Shown here: positions 24,743-31,392 of the stretch, piece after piece | How positions within the stretch are numbered: position 1 is the first letter of the stretch | Layout: the number at the start of each line of letters is the position of its first letter | Source of the DNA: CAYNSX01 sp964400165 | Lineage (GTDB): Bacteria > Armatimonadota > Hebobacteria > CAYNSX01 | DNA length: 45,318 nt | NCBI GenBank assembly: GCA_964400165.1 | Contig: CAYNSX010000017.1 | Span: 1-45,318 of the forward strand | Reading direction: 5' to 3' | Notes under the pieces: model-generated | Databases searched by the model: none | What the model was told of the DNA's origin: nothing | Seen by the model: only the letters and a program-made list of their open reading frames with translations | Position numbers and translations under genes: made by a program

Positions 24743-25813
24743 ATGACACGCAACGGCACACTCACAACTGACGGTGATCTGTTCTGGGATGCCATCATCC
24801 GGCGCGACGCGCGCTTCGACCCGGTGTTCGTCTTCGGCGTGCGCTCGACCGGCATCTTTTGCCGGCCATCATGCCCGGCCCGGCGGCCGCGGCGCGAGGT
24901 CGTCGAATTCCTCTCGACCTCCGCAGAGGCGCAGCGCGCCGGCTTCCGCGCCTGCCGCCGCTGCCATTCCGACCAGCCGCTGACCACCGCACCCGGCGTC
25001 GCGCTCGTGCAACGCGCCTGCCGGGCGCTCGACCGCACGGTCGACCGTCCCGCAACACTGTCCGCAGTCGGCGCCGCCGTCGGCGCAACGCCGCACCGCT
25101 TACAGCGCCTCTTCCGCCAGCACCTCGGCATCACGCCCAAGCAGTATGTGCAGGCGCGGCGTGTGGCGCGGTTCAAGTCGCTGGTGCGCACCGGCGCCAC
25201 CGTCACCGACGCGATGTATGACGCCGGCTTCGGCTCCAGCAGCCGCCTCTACGAGCGCGCTGCGAGCGCGCTGGGAATGACGCCCGCTCAGTATCGCCGC
25301 CGCGGCGCGGGCTTGGCTATCCGCTTCAGCGTGGCGCCCTGCGCGCTCGGGCGTGTCTTGGTGGCGGCGACCACGCGCGGCATCTGCGCGGTGATGCTGG
25401 GCGACCGCGCGCACACCCTGGAACAGGAGTTGCGCAATGATCTTCCCGCCGCCGCCATCGCATGCGACGACCATGCGCTCGGTCGCCAAGTCCGTGCCGT
25501 GCTGCGCGCCATTGATGGCGCGCCTGCCGACCCGCGCCTCGACCTCGATTTGCAGGGCACCGCATTTCAACTGCGCGTCTGGCGCGCGTTGCAGGCCATC
25601 CCGCGCGGACAGCAGCGCACCTACGCTGATCTCGCCCGCGCCATCGGCCAGCCGGCCGCGGCACGCGCCGTCGGCCGCGCTTGCGCGACGAATCCAGTCT
25701 CCGTGCTCGTCCCCTGCCACCGCGCCGTCGGCAGCGACGGCGCCCTGCACGGCTACCGCTGGGGCCTCAAACGCAAGGCCGCCCTCCTTCGCAACGAGCA
25801 GCGCATGGACTAG
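24743..25813 (+). CDS. ada: Ada: methylphosphotriester sensor, AraC-type activator and O6-methylguanine-DNA methyltransferase
   Basis: 356 aa, complete three-part Ada. Residues about 10-80 form the zinc domain with FGVRSTGIFCRPSCPARRP and FRACRRCHSDQP, four cysteines of which one accepts methyl from DNA phosphotriesters. Residues about 90-185 are an AraC-type helix-turn-helix (TPHRLQRLFRQHLGITPKQY, DAGFGSSSRLYERA). The C-terminal domain has the suicide methyltransferase site VLVPCHRAVGSDG with the acceptor cysteine, plus GTAFQLRVWRALQAIPRGQ. Regulation is probably autogenous after methylation damage. Start ATG 24743 has no strong ribosome site. Confidence 0.95.
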   Translation: MTRNGTLTTDGDLFWDAIIRRDARFDPVFVFGVRSTGIFCRPSCPARRPRREVVEFLSTSAEAQRAGFRACRRCHSDQPLTTAPGVALVQRACRALDRTVDRPATLSAVGAAVGATPHRLQRLFRQHLGITPKQYVQARRVARFKSLVRTGATVTDAMYDAGFGSSSRLYERAASALGMTPAQYRRRGAGLAIRFSVAPCALGRVLVAATTRGICAVMLGDRAHTLEQELRNDLPAAAIACDDHALGRQVRAVLRAIDGAPADPRLDLDLQGTAFQLRVWRALQAIPRGQQRTYADLARAIGQPAAARAVGRACATNPVSVLVPCHRAVGSDGALHGYRWGLKRKAALLRNEQRMD

Positions 25814-26051
25814 CAGTCTCCCCTCTCCACGCAGTGGGGAGGGGCCGGGGGAGGGACGCCGTTGTCTTCGCCGTTCACCGCATGCGGGGGAAGGGTTGGG
25901 ATGCGGTCGCCCTCGTTTTCTCACTTCCTCGTTTCCGAGTTCCCTCGAATGCGCTCTGGTCAATTCAGTCTCCCCTCTCCGTGAGACGGAGAGGGGCCGG
26001 GGGTGAGGTCGCACCCCCTTGCCCCTCAAGCCCTCCCTCCCCAGCCGGTGC
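25814..26051 (+). repeat. Two CCCCTCTCC hairpin repeats
   Basis: CCCCTCTCCACGCAGTGGGGAGGGG (25820-25844) and CCCCTCTCCGTGAGACGGAGAGGGG (25973-25997) share the flanks AGTCT on the left and CCGGGGG(A/T)GAGG on the right. The loops differ. Between them is low-complexity C/T-rich sequence with no coding potential. Confidence 0.65.
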
Positions 26052-26057
26052 TACAAT
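26052..26057 (+). promoter_or_regulatory. -10 box (TACAAT) of doxX
   Basis: GTGCTACAATGAC, the same GCTACAAT word seen before other genes, lies 42 bases before the doxX ATG. The transcript leader contains GCGGGCGGCGGGCCACCGCCCGGAGG, able to form a GGCGG/CCGCC hairpin just ahead of the GGAGGAGGGG ribosome site (26086-26095). No clear -35. Confidence 0.55.
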
Positions 26058-26098
26058 GACGGCAGCGGGCGGCGGGCCACCGCCCGGAGGAGGGGCGC

Positions 26099-26527
26099 AT
26101 GCTCAAGCCACTCGACAACTATCGGCACTTCGCCGTCCTGCTCGTGCGTGCCAGTCTCGGCGCGCTCTTTCTCATCCACGGCGGCCAAAAACTCTTCGGC
26201 TGGTGGGGCGGCCCGGGGCCCGACGGTTTCGTGACCGGCATCTCCGGTATGGGCCTGCCGTTCCCCACCGTGATGGCCTGGGCGGCGATGCTGGCAGAGT
26301 TCGCCGGCGGCATCGCGCTGCTGCTGGGCGTCATGACGCGCTTCTTCGCCCTGGGCATCCTCGTCAACATGGTCGTGGCCATCTGGAAAGTGCACCTGCC
26401 CAACGGACTGCTGGGGCAGGGCGGCTATGAGCTCCCACTCTTCTACGGCATCGTCGCGCTCTCATTCGTGATTGGCGGCGCCGGGCGCTATTCCATCGAC
26501 GGCGGGTTCGCAGTCGAACGGAAGTAG
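26099..26527 (+). CDS. DoxX family membrane protein
   Basis: 142 aa with four hydrophobic segments: VLLVRASLGALFLIHGGQKL (typical DoxX start), MAWAAMLAEFAGGIALLLGV, FFALGILVNMVVAIWKVHLP and YGIVALSFVIGGAGRYSID. DoxX proteins are small inner-membrane proteins linked to thiosulfate/quinone or redox homeostasis, but their role here is not known. GGAGGAGGGGCGC precedes the ATG. The flavoenzyme gene follows 7 bases after the stop, probably in the same transcript. Confidence 0.9.
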   Translation: MLKPLDNYRHFAVLLVRASLGALFLIHGGQKLFGWWGGPGPDGFVTGISGMGLPFPTVMAWAAMLAEFAGGIALLLGVMTRFFALGILVNMVVAIWKVHLPNGLLGQGGYELPLFYGIVALSFVIGGAGRYSIDGGFAVERK

Positions 26528-26534
26528 CCCGCCC

Positions 26535-27698
26535 GTGCGGGCAGACATCGTCATCATCGGCGGTGGCGTGATGGGCACGGCCACCGCCTTCTACCTGGCG
26601 TCTCGCGGCGCGAAAGTGACTCTGCTCGAACGCCGCTTCATCGGCCACGGCGAATCGGGTCATTCGACCGCCGTCATCCGCCAGCACTATTCGCACGCAC
26701 AGACCGCCCGCATGGCGCGCGACGGCCTCGGCGTCTTCCGCGACTTCGAATCGGTCACCGGCCACCCGGCCGGCTTCAATCCGTGCGGCGTCGCGCTCAT
26801 CGCCCGCGCCGCGCAGCGCGAGCGCCTGCAACGCAATGTCACGATGCAGCAGGGCGTCGGCATCGCGGTCGAACTGCTCGACGGCGCCGCCGCCCGCGCC
26901 ATCGCGCCCGCGCTGCGCCTCGACGACGAACTCATCGCATTTGAGCCCGATGCCGGCTATGTCGACCCCTGGCGGGTCTTGCTCGGCTGGACCGAAGCCG
27001 CCCGCGCCCACGGCGCCGACATCCGCGAGGGCGTCGCCGTCGAAGGCATCGACATCGCCGGCGGGCGCGTGCAGGGCGTGCGCACTTCGGAAGGAAGTGT
27101 CGCCGCCGACGCCGTCATCGTCACCGCCGGCCCCTGGGCGACCCGTCTGCTCGACCCGATCGAGTTGCGCCTCCCGCTGATGGTCACGCGGCCGCAAATT
27201 GTGATGCTGCGCACCCTGCCGAACTCGCCGGCCCTGCCCGTCATCGCCGACTTGCGCACCGGCATGTACGGCCGCACCGCGCCCGGCGATCTATTGCTCG
27301 TCGGTTCGCTCGACGCGCACCTCGACGACCCCGTCCCCGACCCCGACTCTTTCGACCCCGTCCCCACCCCGCAATTCATCCAGCGCAGCCGCGACGCCAT
27401 TGCGCTGCGCGTGCCGTCGCTCGCCCGGGCGTTCCCGTGGGGCGGCTACGCCGCGCTCTACACCGTCTCGCCCGACGCGCACCCGCTCCTCGGCCCGGCG
27501 CCGGGCATCGCGGGACTCTGGCTCGCCGTCGGGTTCAGCGGTCACGGGTTCAAGTTGAGTCCGTCCGTCGGCCGCGGCCTGGCGGAGTGGCTGCTTGACG
27601 GCGCGCCGCAGGCGTTCGACGCCGACTTCTTCGCCCCGGACCGCTTCGCCCGCGGGCAGACCATCACCTCCGCCTATGACTATGAAGTCTTGGCATAA
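26535..27698 (+). CDS. DAO-family FAD-dependent oxidoreductase
   Basis: 387-aa flavoprotein, the second DAO-superfamily enzyme in the window. GTG start at 26535 gives VRADIVIIGGGVMGTATAFY with the Rossmann GxGxxG at about residues 9-14 and an acidic residue ending strand 2 (LLERRF). C-terminal blocks LYTVSPDAHPLLGPAPGI and VGFSGHGFKLSPSVGRGLAE match sarcosine oxidase/glycine oxidase relatives. Unlike the 18246-21057 pair there is no electron-transfer partner beside it, so it may be a simple oxidase or dehydrogenase acting on a secondary amine. It lies right after doxX. Confidence 0.88.
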   Translation: MRADIVIIGGGVMGTATAFYLASRGAKVTLLERRFIGHGESGHSTAVIRQHYSHAQTARMARDGLGVFRDFESVTGHPAGFNPCGVALIARAAQRERLQRNVTMQQGVGIAVELLDGAAARAIAPALRLDDELIAFEPDAGYVDPWRVLLGWTEAARAHGADIREGVAVEGIDIAGGRVQGVRTSEGSVAADAVIVTAGPWATRLLDPIELRLPLMVTRPQIVMLRTLPNSPALPVIADLRTGMYGRTAPGDLLLVGSLDAHLDDPVPDPDSFDPVPTPQFIQRSRDAIALRVPSLARAFPWGGYAALYTVSPDAHPLLGPAPGIAGLWLAVGFSGHGFKLSPSVGRGLAEWLLDGAPQAFDADFFAPDRFARGQTITSAYDYEVLA

Positions 27699-27755
27699 TG
27701 CGGGTGTGCGGCGTGTCCACAGGACATCGGCGTCCCGTCTGCCAATGATTGCACT

Positions 27756-28325
27756 ATGGCGGTCGTGATGCGCACCGGGGTGTGGCTGCGCCTGCTGGCG
27801 TGGGCGCTGCCCGTGCTCGCAGGGTTGAGCGTCGCACTCGCCGCGGCCGCGCCGGTCCTCATCAGCGCACCGACGCCGATGCCCGCGTGGGGCACGCTCA
27901 ACTATCTGTTATTTCACACCGCCTGCCACCAGCAGCCGGACCGCTGCCTCTGGATTGGCGGTGCGCCGATGGCGCTCTGTGCGCGCTGCACGGCCCTCTA
28001 CGCCGGCTTCGCGCTGATTGGGTTCGTTTCGCAATTCACGCTCCACCGGGCGCCCCATGACCTGCGCGTGCGGCTGTTCCTATTGGCACTCGCGCTGATG
28101 GCCGCGGATGTCGCCAGCGAAGTTGTCGGGCTGCGCGGGCCGTTCCTGCCGACACGCCTGCTGACGGGCGCGCTCGCCGGCGCCGCCGGCGCCTGGCTCA
28201 TCGTGCCCGCGCTGCGTTTCACGGAGTCGCATGACCTGGCGGTCGGTTCACCTTCCGACTCCGGCACCACCGTTCACCGTACTCGAGTCCACCTGCAGGG
28301 AGGGGGCATCCATGTCACGAACTGA
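27756..28325 (+). CDS. DUF2085 family membrane protein
   Basis: 189 aa. After a first membrane segment comes the family motif FHTACHQQPDRC (about residues 53-64) and MALCARCTALYAGF (about 72-85), whose cysteines and histidines suggest a metal site. Three more membrane segments follow (LIGFVSQF, LFLLALALMAADVA, LLTGALAGAAGAWL). DUF2085 members are uncharacterised. The tail after about residue 160 is polar. The end overlaps the next gene by 14 bases. The start could be either the ATG at 27756 or the one at 27768. Confidence 0.85.
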   Translation: MAVVMRTGVWLRLLAWALPVLAGLSVALAAAAPVLISAPTPMPAWGTLNYLLFHTACHQQPDRCLWIGGAPMALCARCTALYAGFALIGFVSQFTLHRAPHDLRVRLFLLALALMAADVASEVVGLRGPFLPTRLLTGALAGAAGAWLIVPALRFTESHDLAVGSPSDSGTTVHRTRVHLQGGGIHVTN

Positions 28326-28779
28326 ACCGACTTCAGGACAACTCGCTACCGCCGCAATCGTCGCCGGCGTCATTGTCGGAATCCCCTGCGGCATCCCGCA
28401 GCTCGCCATGCTCGGCTGCCTGTTTGTCATTCTGGGCGGCTTGCTCGCCGGGTTTCTTCTGCAACGCTCGGCGAAGGGCGGCATCACCATCGGCGAGGGG
28501 ATCATGGCCGGCGTCTTTGCCGGCGTGGTCGCCAGCGTCGTCGCCTTCGTCATGTCGCGCTTTGTCTTTGCGGATGCATTTAATGCAGCGAAGGCTAAGG
28601 CGCTGGAACAAATTCAAAGCCAGCCCGAGGCGTCTCAACAAATGGGCCGGCAGGTTTACGACTTTATGATGGGGCCATTCGGCGTCGTCGCCGGCGCGAT
28701 CATGCTTGCCATCGGCGGTCTGGTCGGCGGCATTATCGCCGCGCTCATTTGGCGGGCGCGCAAGCAGGGCGTCGAGTAG
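28312..28779 (+). CDS. Small four-helix membrane protein, tandem paralogue 1
   Basis: 155 aa with membrane segments at about residues 13-30, 36-50, 66-88 and 125-148. A soluble helical loop (AFNAAKAKALEQIQSQPEAS) sits between segments 3 and 4. The motifs ILGGLLAGFLL and ITIGEGIMAGVFAGVVA are repeated in the next gene, so the two are tandem paralogues. The ATG at 28312 follows GGGAGGGGG. DUF4199-like or uncharacterised; function unknown. Overlap with the DUF2085 gene implies one operon. Confidence 0.78.
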   Translation: MSRTEPTSGQLATAAIVAGVIVGIPCGIPQLAMLGCLFVILGGLLAGFLLQRSAKGGITIGEGIMAGVFAGVVASVVAFVMSRFVFADAFNAAKAKALEQIQSQPEASQQMGRQVYDFMMGPFGVVAGAIMLAIGGLVGGIIAALIWRARKQGVE

Positions 28780-28781
28780 CC

Positions 28782-29288
28782 GTGGCGCGCCGTTCGCCGT
28801 CCTTCGGCCAACTCGCTCTCCCCGCCCTCGTCGGCGGGGTCACCGCGGGCGTGCTGTCCTTCATCCCGTATGTCAGCGCCTTAAACTGCCTGTGCTGCGC
28901 GTGGGTCATCCTCGGCGGCATGCTGGCCGGGTTCATGCTGTCGCGGCGCACGCACAACGGCATTACTGTTGGTGAAGGAATTGCCACAGGGGGTTTCAGC
29001 GGAGTCATCGCCGGCATCGTGTATTGGAGCGGCTTGCGCCTGCTCGCGGGGCCGTTCGTCAAAGAGGCTTTCGACAAGCAGTTGATGCAGATGCCGGAAC
29101 AACAACGCCAAATCGCCCAACAAGTGCTGCACCTCATGATGGGACCCGCCGGTGCCGTGTTCTGCGCGGTCATCTATGGGGTGTTTGGGCTCATTGGCGG
29201 GCTGATCGCTGGAGCCATTTGGAAACCCCAGCCTCCACTGGGCTCGTACGAGCCGCCCGCGCCGCCGCCTGCCGCGCCGACGGCATGA
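28782..29288 (+). CDS. Small four-helix membrane protein, tandem paralogue 2
   Basis: 168 aa from GTG 28782, two bases after the previous stop. It has the same layout as its neighbour: FGQLALPALVGGVTAGVLSF, ILGGMLAGFMLSRRT, GITVGEGIATGGFSGVIAG, an amphipathic loop (KEAFDKQLMQMPEQQRQIA) and LIGGLIAGAIW. It carries an added Pro-rich C-terminus (PPAPPPAAPTA). The GEG motif and the QxxxxxxxLHLMMGP region align with the paralogue's QVYDFMMGP. Two cysteines (LNCLCCAW) replace a single one in the first copy. Function unknown. Confidence 0.78.
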   Translation: MARRSPSFGQLALPALVGGVTAGVLSFIPYVSALNCLCCAWVILGGMLAGFMLSRRTHNGITVGEGIATGGFSGVIAGIVYWSGLRLLAGPFVKEAFDKQLMQMPEQQRQIAQQVLHLMMGPAGAVFCAVIYGVFGLIGGLIAGAIWKPQPPLGSYEPPAPPPAAPTA

Positions 29289-29387
29289 GGGAGCGCGTCG
29301 GCGCCCATAGCAACTTGGGGAGCGACGCTGGCCAGTCCATCTGACTCGGCTGCCGCCCGGGCAATCTGGGTCGCGCTGCTGGTCTGC

Positions 29388-29789
29388 GTGCCGCTCTTCG
29401 CGCTCCCCAGCGGCCTGCCGGCGCCGTTCTGCTACCTGGCGTGTTTCTGGCTGCCGCTGTCGGGCTTCGCCGCGACCCGCGTCTGGATGCTCGCCGCCCA
29501 GCAGCCGATGGCCATCGGCCGCGGCGCCGGTCTTGGCGCGTCGGTGGGCGCGCTCGCGTCACTGGGCGGGTTTGCGCTGCATCTGCGCCTCGAACGACTG
29601 ACGCCGTCCGCTCTCCCCGCCACGCTCGACCGCCTGCCCGCCAATGCCGCGGGCTTTGCGAACGCGCTCGGCCCCGATCAATACCTGGTCGTGCTCGCGC
29701 TGTTCGCCTTCGTACTCCTGGCGCTGGGCCTGGCCCTCGGCGCCGCGGGCGGAATCCTCGGCGCCGCTTCGGGAAGAATGAAGTCGTGA
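29388..29789 (+). CDS. Hypothetical membrane protein
   Basis: 133 aa from GTG 29388, with hydrophobic segments around residues 1-25, 43-62 and 98-125 (QYLVVLALFAFVLLALGLAL). The reading frame is open further upstream to about 29310 and encodes ARAIWVALLVCVPLFALPSG, so the first membrane helix is cut by the GTG; a CTG at 29328 behind GGGGAG could be the true start. Small-residue-rich helices resemble those of the two genes upstream but no family is recognised. The stop overlaps the next start (TGATG). Confidence 0.6.
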   Translation: MPLFALPSGLPAPFCYLACFWLPLSGFAATRVWMLAAQQPMAIGRGAGLGASVGALASLGGFALHLRLERLTPSALPATLDRLPANAAGFANALGPDQYLVVLALFAFVLLALGLALGAAGGILGAASGRMKS

Positions 29790-30640
29790 TGCGTCGCGCG
29801 GCTCTCTCGCTGTTCCTGTTCGTATGCGTCGCAACCGTGCTCGGCGCCGGCGACCCGTGCCGCCTGACACCGGCCAGCGCACGGCAGGGCGGCGTCGTCC
29901 TCGTCACGGTCGCCCTCGACGCCCAGCGTGTCGACGCCCGCTGGTTCGGCGAATACCACGCCCTCCGGCACTCGGACGGCGTGTGGTGGGCACTGCTGCC
30001 CATTCCCGTCACCGCGCCCGCCGGCGCGCGTCCGGTCGCGGTGCGCGTCACCGAGTCCGGCGGCCGGGCGCACGAACTCATCCGCACCGTCACGATCATG
30101 CCCCTGAAGCGCGCCGTCCAGCGGCTCCGCGTATCGGCCCAAACGAACGCGCTCTATTCCGCCGCCGAGGCGAAGGCCGAGCGCGCCGCCATCGGCGGCG
30201 CCATCCGTGCTGACACCGGGCCCGCGGACTGGCCCGGCCCATTCACGCTGCCCTTCCAGGGGCGCACGACAACCGCCTTCGGCACGCGCCGCATCCGCAA
30301 CGGCGAAGAAGTGGACTGGCACCGCGGGCTTGACCTCGCCGCGCCCGAAGGCACGCCTGTTCACGCGCCCGCCGCCGGCGCCGTGGCTCTCGTCGCTGAA
30401 GATTACAAACTGCACGGCAAAACCATCGTGCTGGCCCACGGCGGCGGGCTGGCGACCGTCTACCTGCACCTCTCCCGCATCGAAGTCGCTCGCGGCGACA
30501 GCGTCACCGCCGGGCAGGTCATCGGGCGTGTCGGCAAGACCGGCGCCGCCACCGGCCCGCACCTGCACTGGGCCGCCTACCTGAACGGCGACGCCGTCAA
30601 CCCACTGGCGCTCGCTGACCTGCCCGAATCCCTGCCCTGA
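29789..30640 (+). CDS. M23 (LytM) family peptidase, exported
   Basis: 283 aa with a signal peptide (MRRAALSLFLFVCVATVLGA). A beta-rich N-terminal domain (about residues 25-110) has the Ig-like pattern RPVAVRVTESGGRAHELIRT. Then comes the LytM domain: TTAFGTRRIRNGEEVDWHRG with the first zinc histidine, HRGLDLAAPEGTPVHAPAAG, and the final GPHLHWAAYLNGDAVNP with the HxH motif. Members cut peptidoglycan cross-bridges or act as regulators. Residues are complete, so activity is likely. It starts in a TGATG overlap with the preceding gene and is followed by tmRNA. Confidence 0.9.
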   Translation: MRRAALSLFLFVCVATVLGAGDPCRLTPASARQGGVVLVTVALDAQRVDARWFGEYHALRHSDGVWWALLPIPVTAPAGARPVAVRVTESGGRAHELIRTVTIMPLKRAVQRLRVSAQTNALYSAAEAKAERAAIGGAIRADTGPADWPGPFTLPFQGRTTTAFGTRRIRNGEEVDWHRGLDLAAPEGTPVHAPAAGAVALVAEDYKLHGKTIVLAHGGGLATVYLHLSRIEVARGDSVTAGQVIGRVGKTGAATGPHLHWAAYLNGDAVNPLALADLPESLP

Positions 30641-30653
30641 CCGCGCGGGGTGG

Positions 30654-30659
30654 TACAAT
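30654..30659 (+). promoter_or_regulatory. -10 box (TACAAT) of ssrA
   Basis: GGTGGTACAATCTCGG lies 24 bases ahead of the mature tmRNA 5' end. It overlaps the end of the M23 gene region. No clear -35. Confidence 0.6.
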
Positions 30660-30682
30660 CTCGGTGGCAGACCTCCTGAAGT

Positions 30683-31031
30683 GGGGGCGACCGGCTTTGA
30701 CGGAGAGCCAGGCGCCGTTGGGAGCGGGCAGAGTCGCCCGACCTCTTTAAACCGGGCAACCCTATAACTGCCAACTACGCTTACGCGTAATTCCCTCTCC
30801 CTGTAGAGGGCGGTCGCCCGGACCGATGCCGGTAGGTCCGGAACGGCTGTCAGAAAATCCGGCTGGTCTCTCCCTCACACCTACTAAGGGAGCGACGAGA
30901 CCCCAGTAGGCTGGCGGACGCCCGGCGTGCCGGTACGCCAAGCGTCTGCGAGACCCGACAACCGGCTACGCCCGTAGCGCCCTGCGGTGACCGCTGTCCG
31001 GACGGGGGTTCGATTCCCCCCGCCTCCACCA
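30683..31031 (+). ncRNA. ssrA: Transfer-messenger RNA (tmRNA), one-piece
   Basis: 349 nt. The 5' GGGGGCGACCGGCTTTGACGG and 3' CGGGGGTTCGATTCCCCC CGCCTCC ACCA form the tRNA-like domain: acceptor GGGGGCG/CGCCTCC with the G3-U70 alanine determinant, T arm and encoded CCA. The mRNA-like part has TATAACT directly before the likely resume codon GCC (30770). The tag reads A-N-Y-A-Y-A then TAA (30770-30790), and CCCTCT...AGAGGG (helix 5) follows. Several pseudoknot-type helices lie between. tmRNA rescues stalled ribosomes with SmpB. The tag is unusually short. Confidence 0.95.
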
Positions 31032-31114
31032 TCCTGCTTCGCCCCTCGCTCTGCTCGGGGCTTCGCAGGTCAAGCCCGGCACGCGGCTTGGAGAAGGCGA
31101 AGGGCGAAGCAGGA
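31031..31114 (+). repeat. Long inverted repeat directly after tmRNA
   Basis: ATCCTGCTTCGCCC (31031-31044) and GGGCGAAGCAGGAT (31101-31114) are perfect 14-base inverted copies. Inside are GCCCC...GGGGC and GCCCGGCACGCGGC. The first arm begins at the last base of the tmRNA CCA. It may serve as terminator, but there is no T-run. The same TTCGCCC start follows tRNA-Ala. The rest of the 31115-31392 gap shows no gene; a possible -10 TATTCT lies at 31326-31331. Confidence 0.7.
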
Positions 31115-31392
31115 TGCCCTGCGTAGCACGGCTGTTTCGGGCGGAGCAGGGCTGCACTCTTGAAGATCGTGCGTTCGGGTGGGGCAAGCCACTCATCGCG
31201 TCGTTTCCCCGAACTGAACGGTTGTCCGGACGCCCGCCCCTGTCACGCCCGCCCGACAGCCCTGTGTGGCCGCACGACAGAGCCTTCCCGCTCGCGTGGT
31301 ATCAATTCGGCGGAATTCTGCGGAATATTCTGACAGCCGGCCCCACCCCTTGCGGGCGGTCAGTGCGGCTCCTGGGGTCTCCGGGCGGCGGG

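Noticed and set aside
31114..31392. N-terminal extension of the first kinase (open frame from 31114)
   Set aside because: The segment lies within and after the inverted repeat, has no family similarity, and would place the first transmembrane helix 100 residues in. Starts at 31393 or 31411 fit better.
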